Positions 27,100-34,971 of a DNA stretch of 64,000 nucleotides are shown in pieces; position 1 is the stretch's first letter; every line of letters starts with the position of its first letter. The DNA comes from Luteimonas sp. 9C. Lineage in GTDB: Bacteria; Pseudomonadota; Gammaproteobacteria; Xanthomonadales; Xanthomonadaceae. Below the pieces are notes generated by a model. It was not told the DNA's origin. It saw only the letters and a list, made by a program, of their open reading frames with translations, and ran no database searches. The stretch lies in the NCBI RefSeq assembly GCF_902506295.1, contig NZ_LR733312.1:765403-829402 (forward strand), written 5' to 3'. The position numbers and the translations under genes were made by a program.

Positions 27100-28270
27100 C
27101 GGCATCCTCGGCATCGGTCGGGGCGGGAAGCGGTGTGTGCGCATCCGGCGAGCCGCCACGCAGGCCGGCCAGCAGCGCGTCGAGATCGTCGGCGACGTGC
27201 GCGGGCGTCAGGCGGCGCATGGCTTCGCGACCGGCCAGGCCCATCGCGCGGCGCGCGGCCGGGTCGTTCGCGAGTCTGACGGCGGCGGCGACGAACGCCG
27301 CTTCGTCGTCGCCGCCGATGCGTGCGCCGTGGAACCCGTCGCACAGGTGTTCGGTCGCCGCGCCGTGGTCGAAGGCGACCTGTGGTACGCCGCAGGCCAT
27401 CGATTCGAGCACCACGTTGCCGAAGGTCTCGCTGCGGCTGGGAAACAGGAACAGGTCGGCGCTGGCGAAGTGCCGTCCGAGGTCGTCGCCGCGCTGCGAT
27501 CCGCTGAAGATGAAATCCGGATTCGCCGCCTGCAGCGCGAGGCGCTCGGGGCCGTCGCCGACGAACACCATGCGCGCATCGGGGCGCTCGGCCTGCAGGG
27601 CGCGGAATGCGCGCACCGCGAGGCCCAGGTTCTTCTCGGCCGCGATCCGGCCGACATGGATCGCGACGACGCCGTCGTCGTCGACACCCCATTGCGCACG
27701 CAGGTCCGCGCTGCGCCGGGCCGGATCGAACTGCTGGCAGTCCACCGCGCGCGACAGCACCACCGGGCGGCCGATCCCCGCGCCGCGCAGTTCGTCGGCG
27801 AGTGCCTGCGTGGCCACGAGCGTTGCGTCGGCGCGGGCGTGGAAGCGCCGCATCCAGGACAACGCCACCGGCTGCAGCCACGGCACGCCGTAGGCGGCCA
27901 TGTAGAGATCGAAGCGGGTGTGCAGGGCAGTGACGACCGGAATGTCCAACGCCTGCGCCGCGTTGAGCGCCGACCAGCCCAGCGGTCCTTCGGTGGCGAC
28001 ATAGATCGCGTCGGGCCGCGCAGCCCGCCAGCGGATGCGCAGGCGTTGTCCGGCAGGCAGTGCGAGGCGCAGTCCCGGATAACGCGGCACGCGCAGGCCG
28101 CGGAGACGCAGCGACTGCGCGTCGCACCCGGGCGGCTCGCCAGCCTGGGCCGGGCGGATCACCTCGACCGCGTGTCCGCGCGCGCGCAGGCCGCGAACAT
28201 AGGTGTGCAGCGTCAGGGCCACGCCGTTGATGTCGGGCGGGTACGTGTCGGTGACGATCGCGTAGCGCAT
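27080..28270 (-). CDS. GT4-family glycosyltransferase
   Basis: 396-residue glycosyltransferase of the GT-B fold. The ATG at 28270 begins MRYAIVTDTYPPDINGVALT, the acceptor-side signature of the GT4 branch that includes MgtA, SqdX and diacylglycerol glycosyltransferases. The nucleotide-sugar half contains VAIHVGRIAAEKNLGLAVRA, VFVGDGPERLAL and the retaining-enzyme motif ETFGNVVLE (E-x7-E) near residue 280. No signal peptide or membrane helix is seen, so it probably acts on the inner face of the membrane. It overlaps the PAP2 gene and lies downstream of ppx. A glycolipid acceptor is likely from family resemblance; the sugar is unknown. Confidence 0.9.
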   Translation of the reverse strand: MRYAIVTDTYPPDINGVALTLHTYVRGLRARGHAVEVIRPAQAGEPPGCDAQSLRLRGLRVPRYPGLRLALPAGQRLRIRWRAARPDAIYVATEGPLGWSALNAAQALDIPVVTALHTRFDLYMAAYGVPWLQPVALSWMRRFHARADATLVATQALADELRGAGIGRPVVLSRAVDCQQFDPARRSADLRAQWGVDDDGVVAIHVGRIAAEKNLGLAVRAFRALQAERPDARMVFVGDGPERLALQAANPDFIFSGSQRGDDLGRHFASADLFLFPSRSETFGNVVLESMACGVPQVAFDHGAATEHLCDGFHGARIGGDDEAAFVAAAVRLANDPAARRAMGLAGREAMRRLTPAHVADDLDALLAGLRGGSPDAHTPLPAPTDAEDADARAAA

Positions 28271-28351
28271 CGTGCGGTCCGGTCGCTGGTTGCCACCAGC
28301 TTGCGCATCGACGATGCCGCTGCGATGACCGGCGATTGACGCTTCGGTGAC

Positions 28352-28395
28352 AGCGCCACGTGCGAAGGCGCCTGCGCGCGTTCGCACGTGGCGCT
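28352..28395. other. 15-bp perfect inverted repeat after ppx
   Basis: AGCGCCACGTGCGAA (28352-28366) and its exact complement (28381-28395) around a 14-base loop, seven bases beyond the ppx stop and before the glycosyltransferase gene. There is no T-run on the leftward transcript. It may partly terminate or protect the ppk-ppx message, or bind a regulator through its CACGTG centres. Confidence 0.55.
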
Positions 28396-28402
28396 TGCGC
28401 GG

Positions 28403-29947
28403 CTAGTCCGCCGTCAGTGCCAGCGTGATGCCGAGTGCGGCGATATCGTCCGGCTCGCCCTCGAGATCGGTGCGCAGCAGCGGGCGTGCATCCAGCCACT
28501 GGCGGGGCAGCTGCAAGGTCAGCATCGGGCCGTCGGCAACCGCCTCCAGGCGCGGGATCTCGTCGGCTTCGTGGCTGCGGTGGAGCAGCACCGCCAGCCG
28601 CAACAAGGCGGCAGTGCGCCGGGCCGGCAGCAGCAATCGGTCGGGCAGGGCCTCGAACGCGGACTTGCCCACCTTGCGTCGCTGGCAGCGCACCAGCGTC
28701 GCCAGGAACTGCTGCTCCTGACGGGAGAAGCCGGCGATGTCGGAATGTTCCAGCACGTACGCACCATGCACGTGGTACTGGCTATGCGCGATCACCAGAC
28801 CCAGTTCGTGTACGCGCGCGGCCCAGGCCAGCATGCGCAGGTTGTCGCCGTCGAGGCTCCAGCTGCGCGCCACCTGGTCGAACAACCGCAGCGCGGTCGT
28901 CTCCACGCGCGTCGCCTGCGCCTGGTCGATGCCGTAACGCTGTTCCAGCGCGGCAATCGAACTCTCGCGTGGATCGTCGCTGCCGCCGCGGCCGAGCATG
29001 TCGCGCAGGACGCCTTCGCGCATCGCCGCCTTGCTGACCTGCATGCGGTCGATGCCCAGCACCTGGAACGCCGCTTCGAGCACCAGCACGCCACCGGCGA
29101 TGATCGGCCGGCGATCGTCGGACAGGCCGGGCAGGCTGATCGCGTCGATGTGTCCGGCCTGCAGCAGTGTGTCGCGCACGACCGGCAATGCCTGCGCTGT
29201 GACGGCGCCCTTGGTGAGCTTCATCGCCGCGCAGATTTCGCCGATGGCCTTGTTGGTGCCCGACGCGCCCACCACTTCCTGCCAGCCGAGTGCGCGATAG
29301 GTGCTGGCGAACTGCTGGAACTCCGCCGAGACCTCGGCCAGCGCCTCGCGCCATCGCTTCTTCGACAGCTTGCCGCCGGGGAAGAAGCGACGTGTGCTGG
29401 CGACGCAGCCGATCTGCAGGCTCTCGCGCTCCAGTGCGTCGAAGCCGCTGCCAATGATGCATTCGGTCGAGCCGCCGCCGATGTCGATCACCAGCCGGCG
29501 CTCACCGGGCTTGGGCGGCTGCGCGTGCGAGACGCCCAGATAGATCAGACGCGCTTCTTCGCGGCCGGAGATCACTTCGATCGCATGACCCAGTGCGGTT
29601 TCCGCCGGGACCAGGAACGCCTGCGGCGCCGCCAGCCGGCGCACCGTATTGGTCGCGAGCGCGCGGACGCGCTGGGGCGGGATGTCGCGGATCCGCTGGC
29701 CGAAGCGGGACAGGCACTGCAGCGCACGTTGGCGCACTTCGGGCGTGAGCCCGCCCCGGCCGTCGAGGCCTTCCGCCATGCGCACCGTCTCGCGCAGCCG
29801 GTCGACGACCCGGAGCTGGCCCAGCGTGTAGCGGGCCACGACCATGTGGAAACTGTTGGAGCCCAGGTCGATCGCGGCGAGCATCTCGCCATCCTCGAGC
29901 GGTGCCGTCAGTGCATCGGCGAGCGCGAGCGTGTCATGACCGGTCAT
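28403..29947 (-). CDS. ppx: Exopolyphosphatase (Ppx/GppA family)
   Basis: 514-residue cytoplasmic phosphatase that releases phosphate from the ends of polyphosphate and may also act on pppGpp. It has the ASKHA-fold motifs AAIDLGSNSFHMVVARY near residue 30 and LVIDIGGGSTECIIG near 150, and the second half carries the HD-like domain (LAWAARVHELGLVIAHSQYH). E. coli Ppx is 513 residues with the same layout. The ATG at 29947 has AGGA five bases upstream; a longer start at 29971 lies inside a palindrome and is less likely. It is directly downstream of ppk on the same strand. Confidence 0.96.
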   Translation of the reverse strand: MTGHDTLALADALTAPLEDGEMLAAIDLGSNSFHMVVARYTLGQLRVVDRLRETVRMAEGLDGRGGLTPEVRQRALQCLSRFGQRIRDIPPQRVRALATNTVRRLAAPQAFLVPAETALGHAIEVISGREEARLIYLGVSHAQPPKPGERRLVIDIGGGSTECIIGSGFDALERESLQIGCVASTRRFFPGGKLSKKRWREALAEVSAEFQQFASTYRALGWQEVVGASGTNKAIGEICAAMKLTKGAVTAQALPVVRDTLLQAGHIDAISLPGLSDDRRPIIAGGVLVLEAAFQVLGIDRMQVSKAAMREGVLRDMLGRGGSDDPRESSIAALEQRYGIDQAQATRVETTALRLFDQVARSWSLDGDNLRMLAWAARVHELGLVIAHSQYHVHGAYVLEHSDIAGFSRQEQQFLATLVRCQRRKVGKSAFEALPDRLLLPARRTAALLRLAVLLHRSHEADEIPRLEAVADGPMLTLQLPRQWLDARPLLRTDLEGEPDDIAALGITLALTAD

Positions 29948-29962
29948 GGCGTTCCTGGGTGC

Positions 29963-29998
29963 CGCGGGCATGCCCGCGACGTTGGGGGAGCGGGCATG
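29963..29998. other. Overlapping palindromes in the ppk-ppx gap
   Basis: A 16-base perfect palindrome CGCGGGCATGCCCGCG (29963-29978) shares bases with a second possible stem: CATGCCCGC (29969-29977) can instead pair with GCGGGCATG (29990-29998). The two structures exclude one another and lie 15-50 bases upstream of the ppx start. Confidence 0.5.
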
Positions 29999-30019
29999 TT
30001 AATGCATGCCGCTTCCCGC

Positions 30020-32152
30020 TCAGCCACACAGATGGGCGAGCAGCCAGCCTTGTGCGGAATGGGGCATCGTGTCGCCATCGGGCACGATCTTGACGTAGGT
30101 GCCGTCCTCCCGCAGTTCCCAGGCGTTGACGTTGTCGGCCAGGTAGTTGTCCAGCGATTCGCTGCGCACGCGCACCGCGATGTCGGGGTCGAGGATCGGA
30201 AAACCGGTCTCCACGCGGCGCAGCAGGTTGCGTTCCAGCCAGTCGGCGCTGGCGCAGAACAGGTCCGGGTCGCCGTCGTTGGCGAACCAGTAGACGCGGT
30301 GGTGTTCGAGGAAACGGCCGACGATCGAACGCACGCGGATGTGCTCCGACACGCCCGGCACGCCGGGCCGCAGCGCGCACGCGCCGCGGACGATCAGGTC
30401 GATCTGCACGCCGGCCTGCGAGGCCACGTACAGGGCCCGCATGACCTGCGGCTCGTTGAGGGCGTTCATCTTGGCGACGATGCGCCCGGTCCGTCCGGCC
30501 TTCGCATGCGCCGTCTCGCGCTCGATGCGGGCGATCACGCCGGCGTGCAGCGTGAAGGGCGACTGCAGCAGCCGCTTGAGACCGATCGCCGGTGCCAGGC
30601 CGGACATCTGCTGGAACAGCAGGTGCACGTCGTTGCCGATGTCGGGATCGGCGGTGAGCAGACCGAAATCGGTGTACACGCGCGCCGTGCCGGCGTGGTA
30701 ATTGCCGGTGCCCAGGTGCACGTAGCGGCGTAGCTTGCGGCCTTCGCGGCGCACCACCAGCAGCATCTTGGCGTGGGTCTTGTAGCCGACGACACCGTAG
30801 ACCACCTGCACGCCGGCTTCCTGCAGCCGGTCGGCGAGGCCGAGATTGGCTTCCTCGTCGAAGCGCGCACGCAGTTCGACGACGACGGTCACGTCCTTGC
30901 CGTTGCGAGCGGCCTGGATCAGATGTTCGACGATCGCCGAGTCCTTGCCGGTGCGATACAGCGTCTGCTTGATCGCCAGCACGTTCGGGTCTTCGGCCGC
31001 CTGCTTGATCAGTTCGAGCACGGGCGCGAATGAATCGAACGGATGATGCAGCAGGATGTCGCCGTCTGCGATCAGTTCGAACATCGCATCGGTGCCCTTG
31101 GGCAACCGCTGCTGGAAGGTCGGGAATTTGAGATCGGGACGCTGCACCAGATCGAAGATCTGGCTGATGCGGTTGAGATTGACCGGCCCGTCGATGCGGT
31201 AGACCGCGTTCTCGGGCAGATCGAAGTTCTGCATCAGCGTGCGCACGATCGGCTTGGGACATTTGGCCGAGATCTCCAGCCGCATCGCGCGCAGATAGCC
31301 GCGGCCGGCGAGTTCGTCGCGCAGGGCGAGGGCGAGGTTGTCGATCTCCTCTTCGTCGACGATCAGTTCGGAGTTGCGCGTCACCCGGAACTGGTAGGCA
31401 CCCTTGACCTCCATGCCCGGGAACAGCTCGTGCACGAACTCCGACAGCACCGACGACAGGAACACGAAATCATACTCGCCGCCGGAGATGCTCTCGGGCA
31501 GCTGGATGATGCGCGGCAGCGAACGCGGTGCGCGCACGATGGCCAGGTTGCCGACGCGGCCGAACGCATCCTTGCCCTTGAGCGCGACGACGATGTTGAG
31601 CGACTTGTTGAGGATCTTGGGGAACGGATGCGACGGGTCGAGGCCGAGCGGCGACAGCACCGGCATCACCTCGTCGCGGAAATAGGCGCGCAGCCAGCGC
31701 GTCTGGCGCGCGGTCCAGTCGTCGCGGCCCAGCACGCGCACGCCGGCGGTCGACATGGCCGGTCGCAACACCTGGTTCCAGCACGTGTATTGCGCGTCCA
31801 CGAGTTGCGCGGTGCGCTCGTGGATGCGCTTGAGCACCGTCGACGGCGTGAGTCCGTCCGGCGGCAGCGGCACGCCGAGATCCTGCGCATGGTGCATGGT
31901 CGCGGCGCGGATCTCGAAGAACTCGTCCAGATTGGTGCAGGCGATGCACAGGTACTTCAGACGCTCGAGCAGCGGCACCGACTCGTCCTGCGCCTGCGCC
32001 AGCACGCGGAAGTTGAAGTCCAGCTGCGACAGCTCGCGGTTGAGGTACAACGCGGGATCGCGCAGCGGATCGATCGGATCGGCGGGAACGTCGGGTTCCG
32101 GACCGCGCGTGGATTTCGTGGACTTCTGGACGCGGGGGCGGGCGGCGCTCAT
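30020..32152 (-). CDS. ppk: Polyphosphate kinase 1
   Basis: 710-residue enzyme (688 in E. coli) that makes polyphosphate from ATP at the inner membrane. The N-terminal domain begins with YLNRELSQLDFNFRVL and NLDEFFEIRAATM. The catalytic histidine that is autophosphorylated lies in YKTHAKMLLVV near residue 461, and a second conserved histidine in EHHRVYWFANDGDPD near 617. YRTGKDSAIVEHLIQAARNG and GLLTADPDIGNDVHLLF are further family blocks. The start codon overlaps the phoR stop by four bases (ATGA), so polyphosphate synthesis is translationally tied to phosphate sensing. ppx follows after 72 bases. Confidence 0.97.
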   Translation of the reverse strand: MSAARPRVQKSTKSTRGPEPDVPADPIDPLRDPALYLNRELSQLDFNFRVLAQAQDESVPLLERLKYLCIACTNLDEFFEIRAATMHHAQDLGVPLPPDGLTPSTVLKRIHERTAQLVDAQYTCWNQVLRPAMSTAGVRVLGRDDWTARQTRWLRAYFRDEVMPVLSPLGLDPSHPFPKILNKSLNIVVALKGKDAFGRVGNLAIVRAPRSLPRIIQLPESISGGEYDFVFLSSVLSEFVHELFPGMEVKGAYQFRVTRNSELIVDEEEIDNLALALRDELAGRGYLRAMRLEISAKCPKPIVRTLMQNFDLPENAVYRIDGPVNLNRISQIFDLVQRPDLKFPTFQQRLPKGTDAMFELIADGDILLHHPFDSFAPVLELIKQAAEDPNVLAIKQTLYRTGKDSAIVEHLIQAARNGKDVTVVVELRARFDEEANLGLADRLQEAGVQVVYGVVGYKTHAKMLLVVRREGRKLRRYVHLGTGNYHAGTARVYTDFGLLTADPDIGNDVHLLFQQMSGLAPAIGLKRLLQSPFTLHAGVIARIERETAHAKAGRTGRIVAKMNALNEPQVMRALYVASQAGVQIDLIVRGACALRPGVPGVSEHIRVRSIVGRFLEHHRVYWFANDGDPDLFCASADWLERNLLRRVETGFPILDPDIAVRVRSESLDNYLADNVNAWELREDGTYVKIVPDGDTMPHSAQGWLLAHLCG

Positions 32153-33477
32153 GCGGGGGCTCCGAAATACTGGGGGTCGCGGGCGCGGACACGCTCGGCG
32201 GTGAAATGACAGGCGAACCGGCTGCCGGCGCCCACCTCGCTCTCGATCTCGAGTCGCGCCTGGTGCAGGTGGAGCACGTGCTTGACGATGGCGAGACCGA
32301 GCCCGGTGCCACCCGATTCGCGCGAGCGGCTGGTCGAGACGCGATAGAAGCGTTCGGTGATGCGCGGCAGGTGCGCGGCGGGAATGCCGTAGCCGGTGTC
32401 TTCGACCGACAGCGCCACGCCGCCACCGGCCAAGGGCGCGTAGCGGAGTGTGATGCGGCCGCCCGCCGGCGTGTAGCGCACGGCGTTGCTGACGAGATTG
32501 GAAAACGCGCTGTGCAGCTCTCGGGTCGAGCCGACGAGATCGGTCGGCGAGGCGTCATCGACGGCGATCGTGTGTCGGCCCTGGCTCAGCACCTCGAGTT
32601 CGCGTCGCAGTGTGGCAAGCATCGACGCCATCGACACGGTCTCGTCGCCCACGCCTTCCTGCGCTTCCAGGCGCGAGAGCGTCAACAGGTCCTCGACCAG
32701 CTGGGTCATGCGCTGCGACTGGTTCTGCATCTCGGCCAGCATCGGCGCCCATTCGGGCTGCTCGGCGGGATCGAGCATGTCCAGATACCCGTGCACGACC
32801 GTCAGCGGCGTGCGCAGTTCGTGGGAGACATTGGCGACGAAGTCCCGGCGCATCTGCTCGAGCTTCATGATCCGGGTGACGTCGCGGGCGAGCAGCAGCC
32901 ACAGATCGTCGGAGTAGGGGATCAGCCGCAGTTCCAGCCGCGTGCCGGAGGAGTGCGGCGACGGCACATCGAGCATCGGCTCGGCGCGGCGACCCTGCGC
33001 CAGCCAGTGCGCCACCGGCAGCGGCTGCAGCATGTCGCCGACCGGCTTGCCGACATCGCGGGGCATCTGCAGCCCCAGCAGACTGGTCGCCGCGCGGTTG
33101 AACCACTGGATGCGCTGACTGTTGCGCTCGACGACGACCACCGCGTCGGGCAGCGCCGCCGCCACGGCGCGATACGCGCGCAGCATCGCGATCAACCGCC
33201 GCTTGCGCGCGCGCATGTCCTGCTGTCCCCGGTGCAGCATCCGATCGGTCTCCTGCCACACACCATCGCCCTGCGGCGGCGGCACACGGCTGCGCGAGGT
33301 CAGGCGCGTCAGCAGGTCATAGAGCTTCCAGTAGTGCCACGCCAGCACACCCAGCGCCGCAATCGCCAGCGCCATCCAGATGTGACCCGCGAGCGCGCCC
33401 AGTACAGCCGCCACGCCGAGCACGGCAACAAGTTGCACCAGCGTGCGGGTCCAGGCGGCGTGGATTCGGGGGGGCAT
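32149..33477 (-). CDS. phoR: Phosphate regulon sensor kinase PhoR
   Basis: 442-residue inner-membrane histidine kinase that activates PhoB when phosphate is scarce. Two membrane helices near the N terminus (LVQLVAVLGVAAVLGALAGH and WMALAIAALGVLAW) leave no periplasmic sensor, as in other PhoR proteins. A PAS domain follows (AAALPDAVVVVERNSQRIQW), then the H-box FVANVSHELRTPLTVVHGYL with phospho-His near 219 and the ATPase motifs NLVSNAVRYTP, DTGYGIP and GTGLGLAIVKHVL. The ATG at 33477 is preferred over a TTG at 33495. The gene is separated from phoB by 615 bases that hold element B, which is unusual for this pair. Confidence 0.95.
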   Translation of the reverse strand: MPPRIHAAWTRTLVQLVAVLGVAAVLGALAGHIWMALAIAALGVLAWHYWKLYDLLTRLTSRSRVPPPQGDGVWQETDRMLHRGQQDMRARKRRLIAMLRAYRAVAAALPDAVVVVERNSQRIQWFNRAATSLLGLQMPRDVGKPVGDMLQPLPVAHWLAQGRRAEPMLDVPSPHSSGTRLELRLIPYSDDLWLLLARDVTRIMKLEQMRRDFVANVSHELRTPLTVVHGYLDMLDPAEQPEWAPMLAEMQNQSQRMTQLVEDLLTLSRLEAQEGVGDETVSMASMLATLRRELEVLSQGRHTIAVDDASPTDLVGSTRELHSAFSNLVSNAVRYTPAGGRITLRYAPLAGGGVALSVEDTGYGIPAAHLPRITERFYRVSTSRSRESGGTGLGLAIVKHVLHLHQARLEIESEVGAGSRFACHFTAERVRARDPQYFGAPA

Positions 33478-33607
33478 GTGGTGGAGTCTAGGCAATGTCA
33501 GGTGACAGGTTGGCGTAAGGCATCAGGATGTCGAGGGTGCTGTTGCTGTTGATGTTGCTTTGCTGTGCAGCTGCTCCATGAAACCGGACGTGTCGCATGC
33601 AATGCCA

Positions 33608-34024
33608 ACCCGAAGGGCGCCGCACATGGATGTGCGGCGTTTTCCGACCGAGGCAGGATGCCGAGTTGGAAAATCCCGTTGCACGTGCCGCCGCGGGCTG
33701 TGGATGTGTCGGGGAAGGCCGTTTTCTTTGGTTCCGTTTCTTTTGGGCCAGCAAAAGAAATGAACCCGCTCGCCGCAAGGCGAGTGGAAGCGTTTGATCC
33801 TGTATGTCGCCGTAGGCGAATAGGCGAAGTAGCAACGTCAAACGCTTTCGTCCGCTGGCGCGGCCGAGTTCATTTCTTTTGGTAGACCCCAAAAGAAACG
33901 GAACCAAAGAAAAACGTCTCCCCGAGGAAGCAAATCCGGCCAGTCGTTCGTTCCGGCATTTCCCGACTCGCCATCCTGGCTCGGTCGGAAAACGGCGGGC
34001 ATCCATGCCCGCCGCCCTCCGGGT
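33608..34024. repeat. 417-bp palindromic element, copy B (inverted relative to A)
   Basis: Lies between phoB and phoR. Terminal hairpins are CGCCGCACAT/ATGTGCGGCG (33618-33639) on the left and GGCGGGCAT/ATGCCCGCC (33994-34013) on the right, each followed inward by the CGAGGCAGGATGCCGAG-type hairpin. The same 25-bp word as in copy A occurs as an inverted pair beginning near 33722 and near 33892, flanked by AAAAGAAATGAAC/GTTCATTTCTTTT and AAGCGTTTGA/TCAAACGCTT-type arms. The left arm of B equals the reverse complement of the right arm of A almost base for base, so the copies are opposed. Only the central ~40 bases differ fully. Total length is 417 bp in both. Confidence 0.85.
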
Positions 34025-34053
34025 GTGCGATGTGCAGCGCGACGTTTCGAAAC

Positions 34054-34077
34054 GCAAAGGCAGAGGCAAAAGCAGAG
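34054..34077. repeat. Hexamer tandem repeat (GCARAR)
   Basis: Four tandem six-base units GCAAAG, GCAGAG, GCAAAA, GCAGAG between element B and the 3' end of phoB. The position matches the heptamer array between element A and the PAP2 gene. Confidence 0.7.
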
Positions 34078-34092
34078 CGGATGCGGTGTCGG

Positions 34093-34794
34093 TTACACCG
34101 ACGCCGAGAACCGGTACCCCGACCCCCGCACCGTCTGCACCATCCCGTCGAGCGCACTCGGCTCGAGCGTCTTGCGCAGGCGCCGGATGTGCACGTCGAC
34201 CGTGCGCTCCTCGACATACACGCTGCCGCCCCAGACGTGGTCGAGCAGTTGCGAGCGGCTGTAGACGCGTTCGGGATGGGTCATGAAGAAGTGGAGCAGG
34301 CGGTACTCGGTGGGGCCGATCGTCACCGGCGCATCGCTGGCGAAGACGCGGTGGGCGGCGCCGTCGATGCGCAGGGCGCCGACGCTGACACTGCCGTCCT
34401 CGTCGTCGTCGCGGGCGCGGCGCATGACCGCGCGGATGCGGGCCAGCAGTTCGCGGGCGGAGAACGGCTTGACCACGTAGTCGTCGACGCCGGCCTCCAG
34501 ACCGCCGACCCGGTCGTTCTCCTCGCCGCGGGCGGTGAGCATGATGATCGGGATGTCGCGGGTCAGCGCGTCTTTGCGCCAGCGGCGGGCCAGTTCCAGA
34601 CCACTGGTGCCGGGCAGCATCCAGTCGAGCAGGATCAGATCCGGCACCCGGTCGACGATCGCCGACTGTGCTTCGCGAGCGTCGCCGGCGTGCATCGGCT
34701 CGAACTCGCCCTTGCGCAGCGCGAAGGCCACCATGTCGCGGATCGCCGGTTCGTCATCGACGATGAGGATGCGTTTCTGCATGGATCGGTCCAT
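34093..34794 (-). CDS. phoB: Phosphate regulon response regulator PhoB
   Basis: 233-residue OmpR-family activator of phosphate-starvation genes. The receiver domain has acidic residues in ILIVDDEPAIRDMV, acceptor Asp in LILLDWMLPGTSGLEL, switch Thr in MLTARGEE and Lys in DYVVKPFSARELLARIRAVM. The DNA-binding winged helix spans about 135-230 (TEYRLLHFFMTHPERVYSR, VDVHIRRLRKTLEPS, TVRGSGYRF). The first ATG (34794, MDRSMQKR) is used; an internal ATG at 34782 (MQKRILIVDDE) fits the family equally well. A three-repeat Pho box ends 25 bases upstream, which implies autoregulation. phoR follows only after a long repeat. Confidence 0.95.
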   Translation of the reverse strand: MDRSMQKRILIVDDEPAIRDMVAFALRKGEFEPMHAGDAREAQSAIVDRVPDLILLDWMLPGTSGLELARRWRKDALTRDIPIIMLTARGEENDRVGGLEAGVDDYVVKPFSARELLARIRAVMRRARDDDEDGSVSVGALRIDGAAHRVFASDAPVTIGPTEYRLLHFFMTHPERVYSRSQLLDHVWGGSVYVEERTVDVHIRRLRKTLEPSALDGMVQTVRGSGYRFSASV

Positions 34795-34819
34795 AGCGCC
34801 GGTGGGATGGCGCCATTAC

Positions 34820-34848
34820 ACGACAGTTTTGTGACGGTTTGGCGACAG
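34820..34848 (-). promoter_or_regulatory. Pho box (PhoB operator) upstream of phoB
   Basis: Read toward phoB, three heptamers spaced by four A-rich bases: CTGTCGC-caaa-CCGTCAC-aaaa-CTGTCGT. This is the 11-base periodic array of CTGTCAT-like direct repeats recognised by PhoB dimers. It sits just upstream of the phoB start, as expected for an autoregulated promoter. Confidence 0.85.
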
Positions 34849-34971
34849 GGCGGACCGGTATGCCGTGCACCGGCAACATCCTGTCATCGAACGGCACCTG
34901 CGGGACGTCGACGCACAGCATGGGCGCGGCGCCTTGATCGGCCACACTGGTCGCCGACCGGCCCTCCGGCC

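Noticed and set aside
33491..33519. Second Pho box just upstream of phoR
   Set aside because: Only one good heptamer (CTGTCAC at 33502-33508) is present. The neighbours at 11-base spacing match 4 of 7 and 3 of 7 positions, which is too weak to call.
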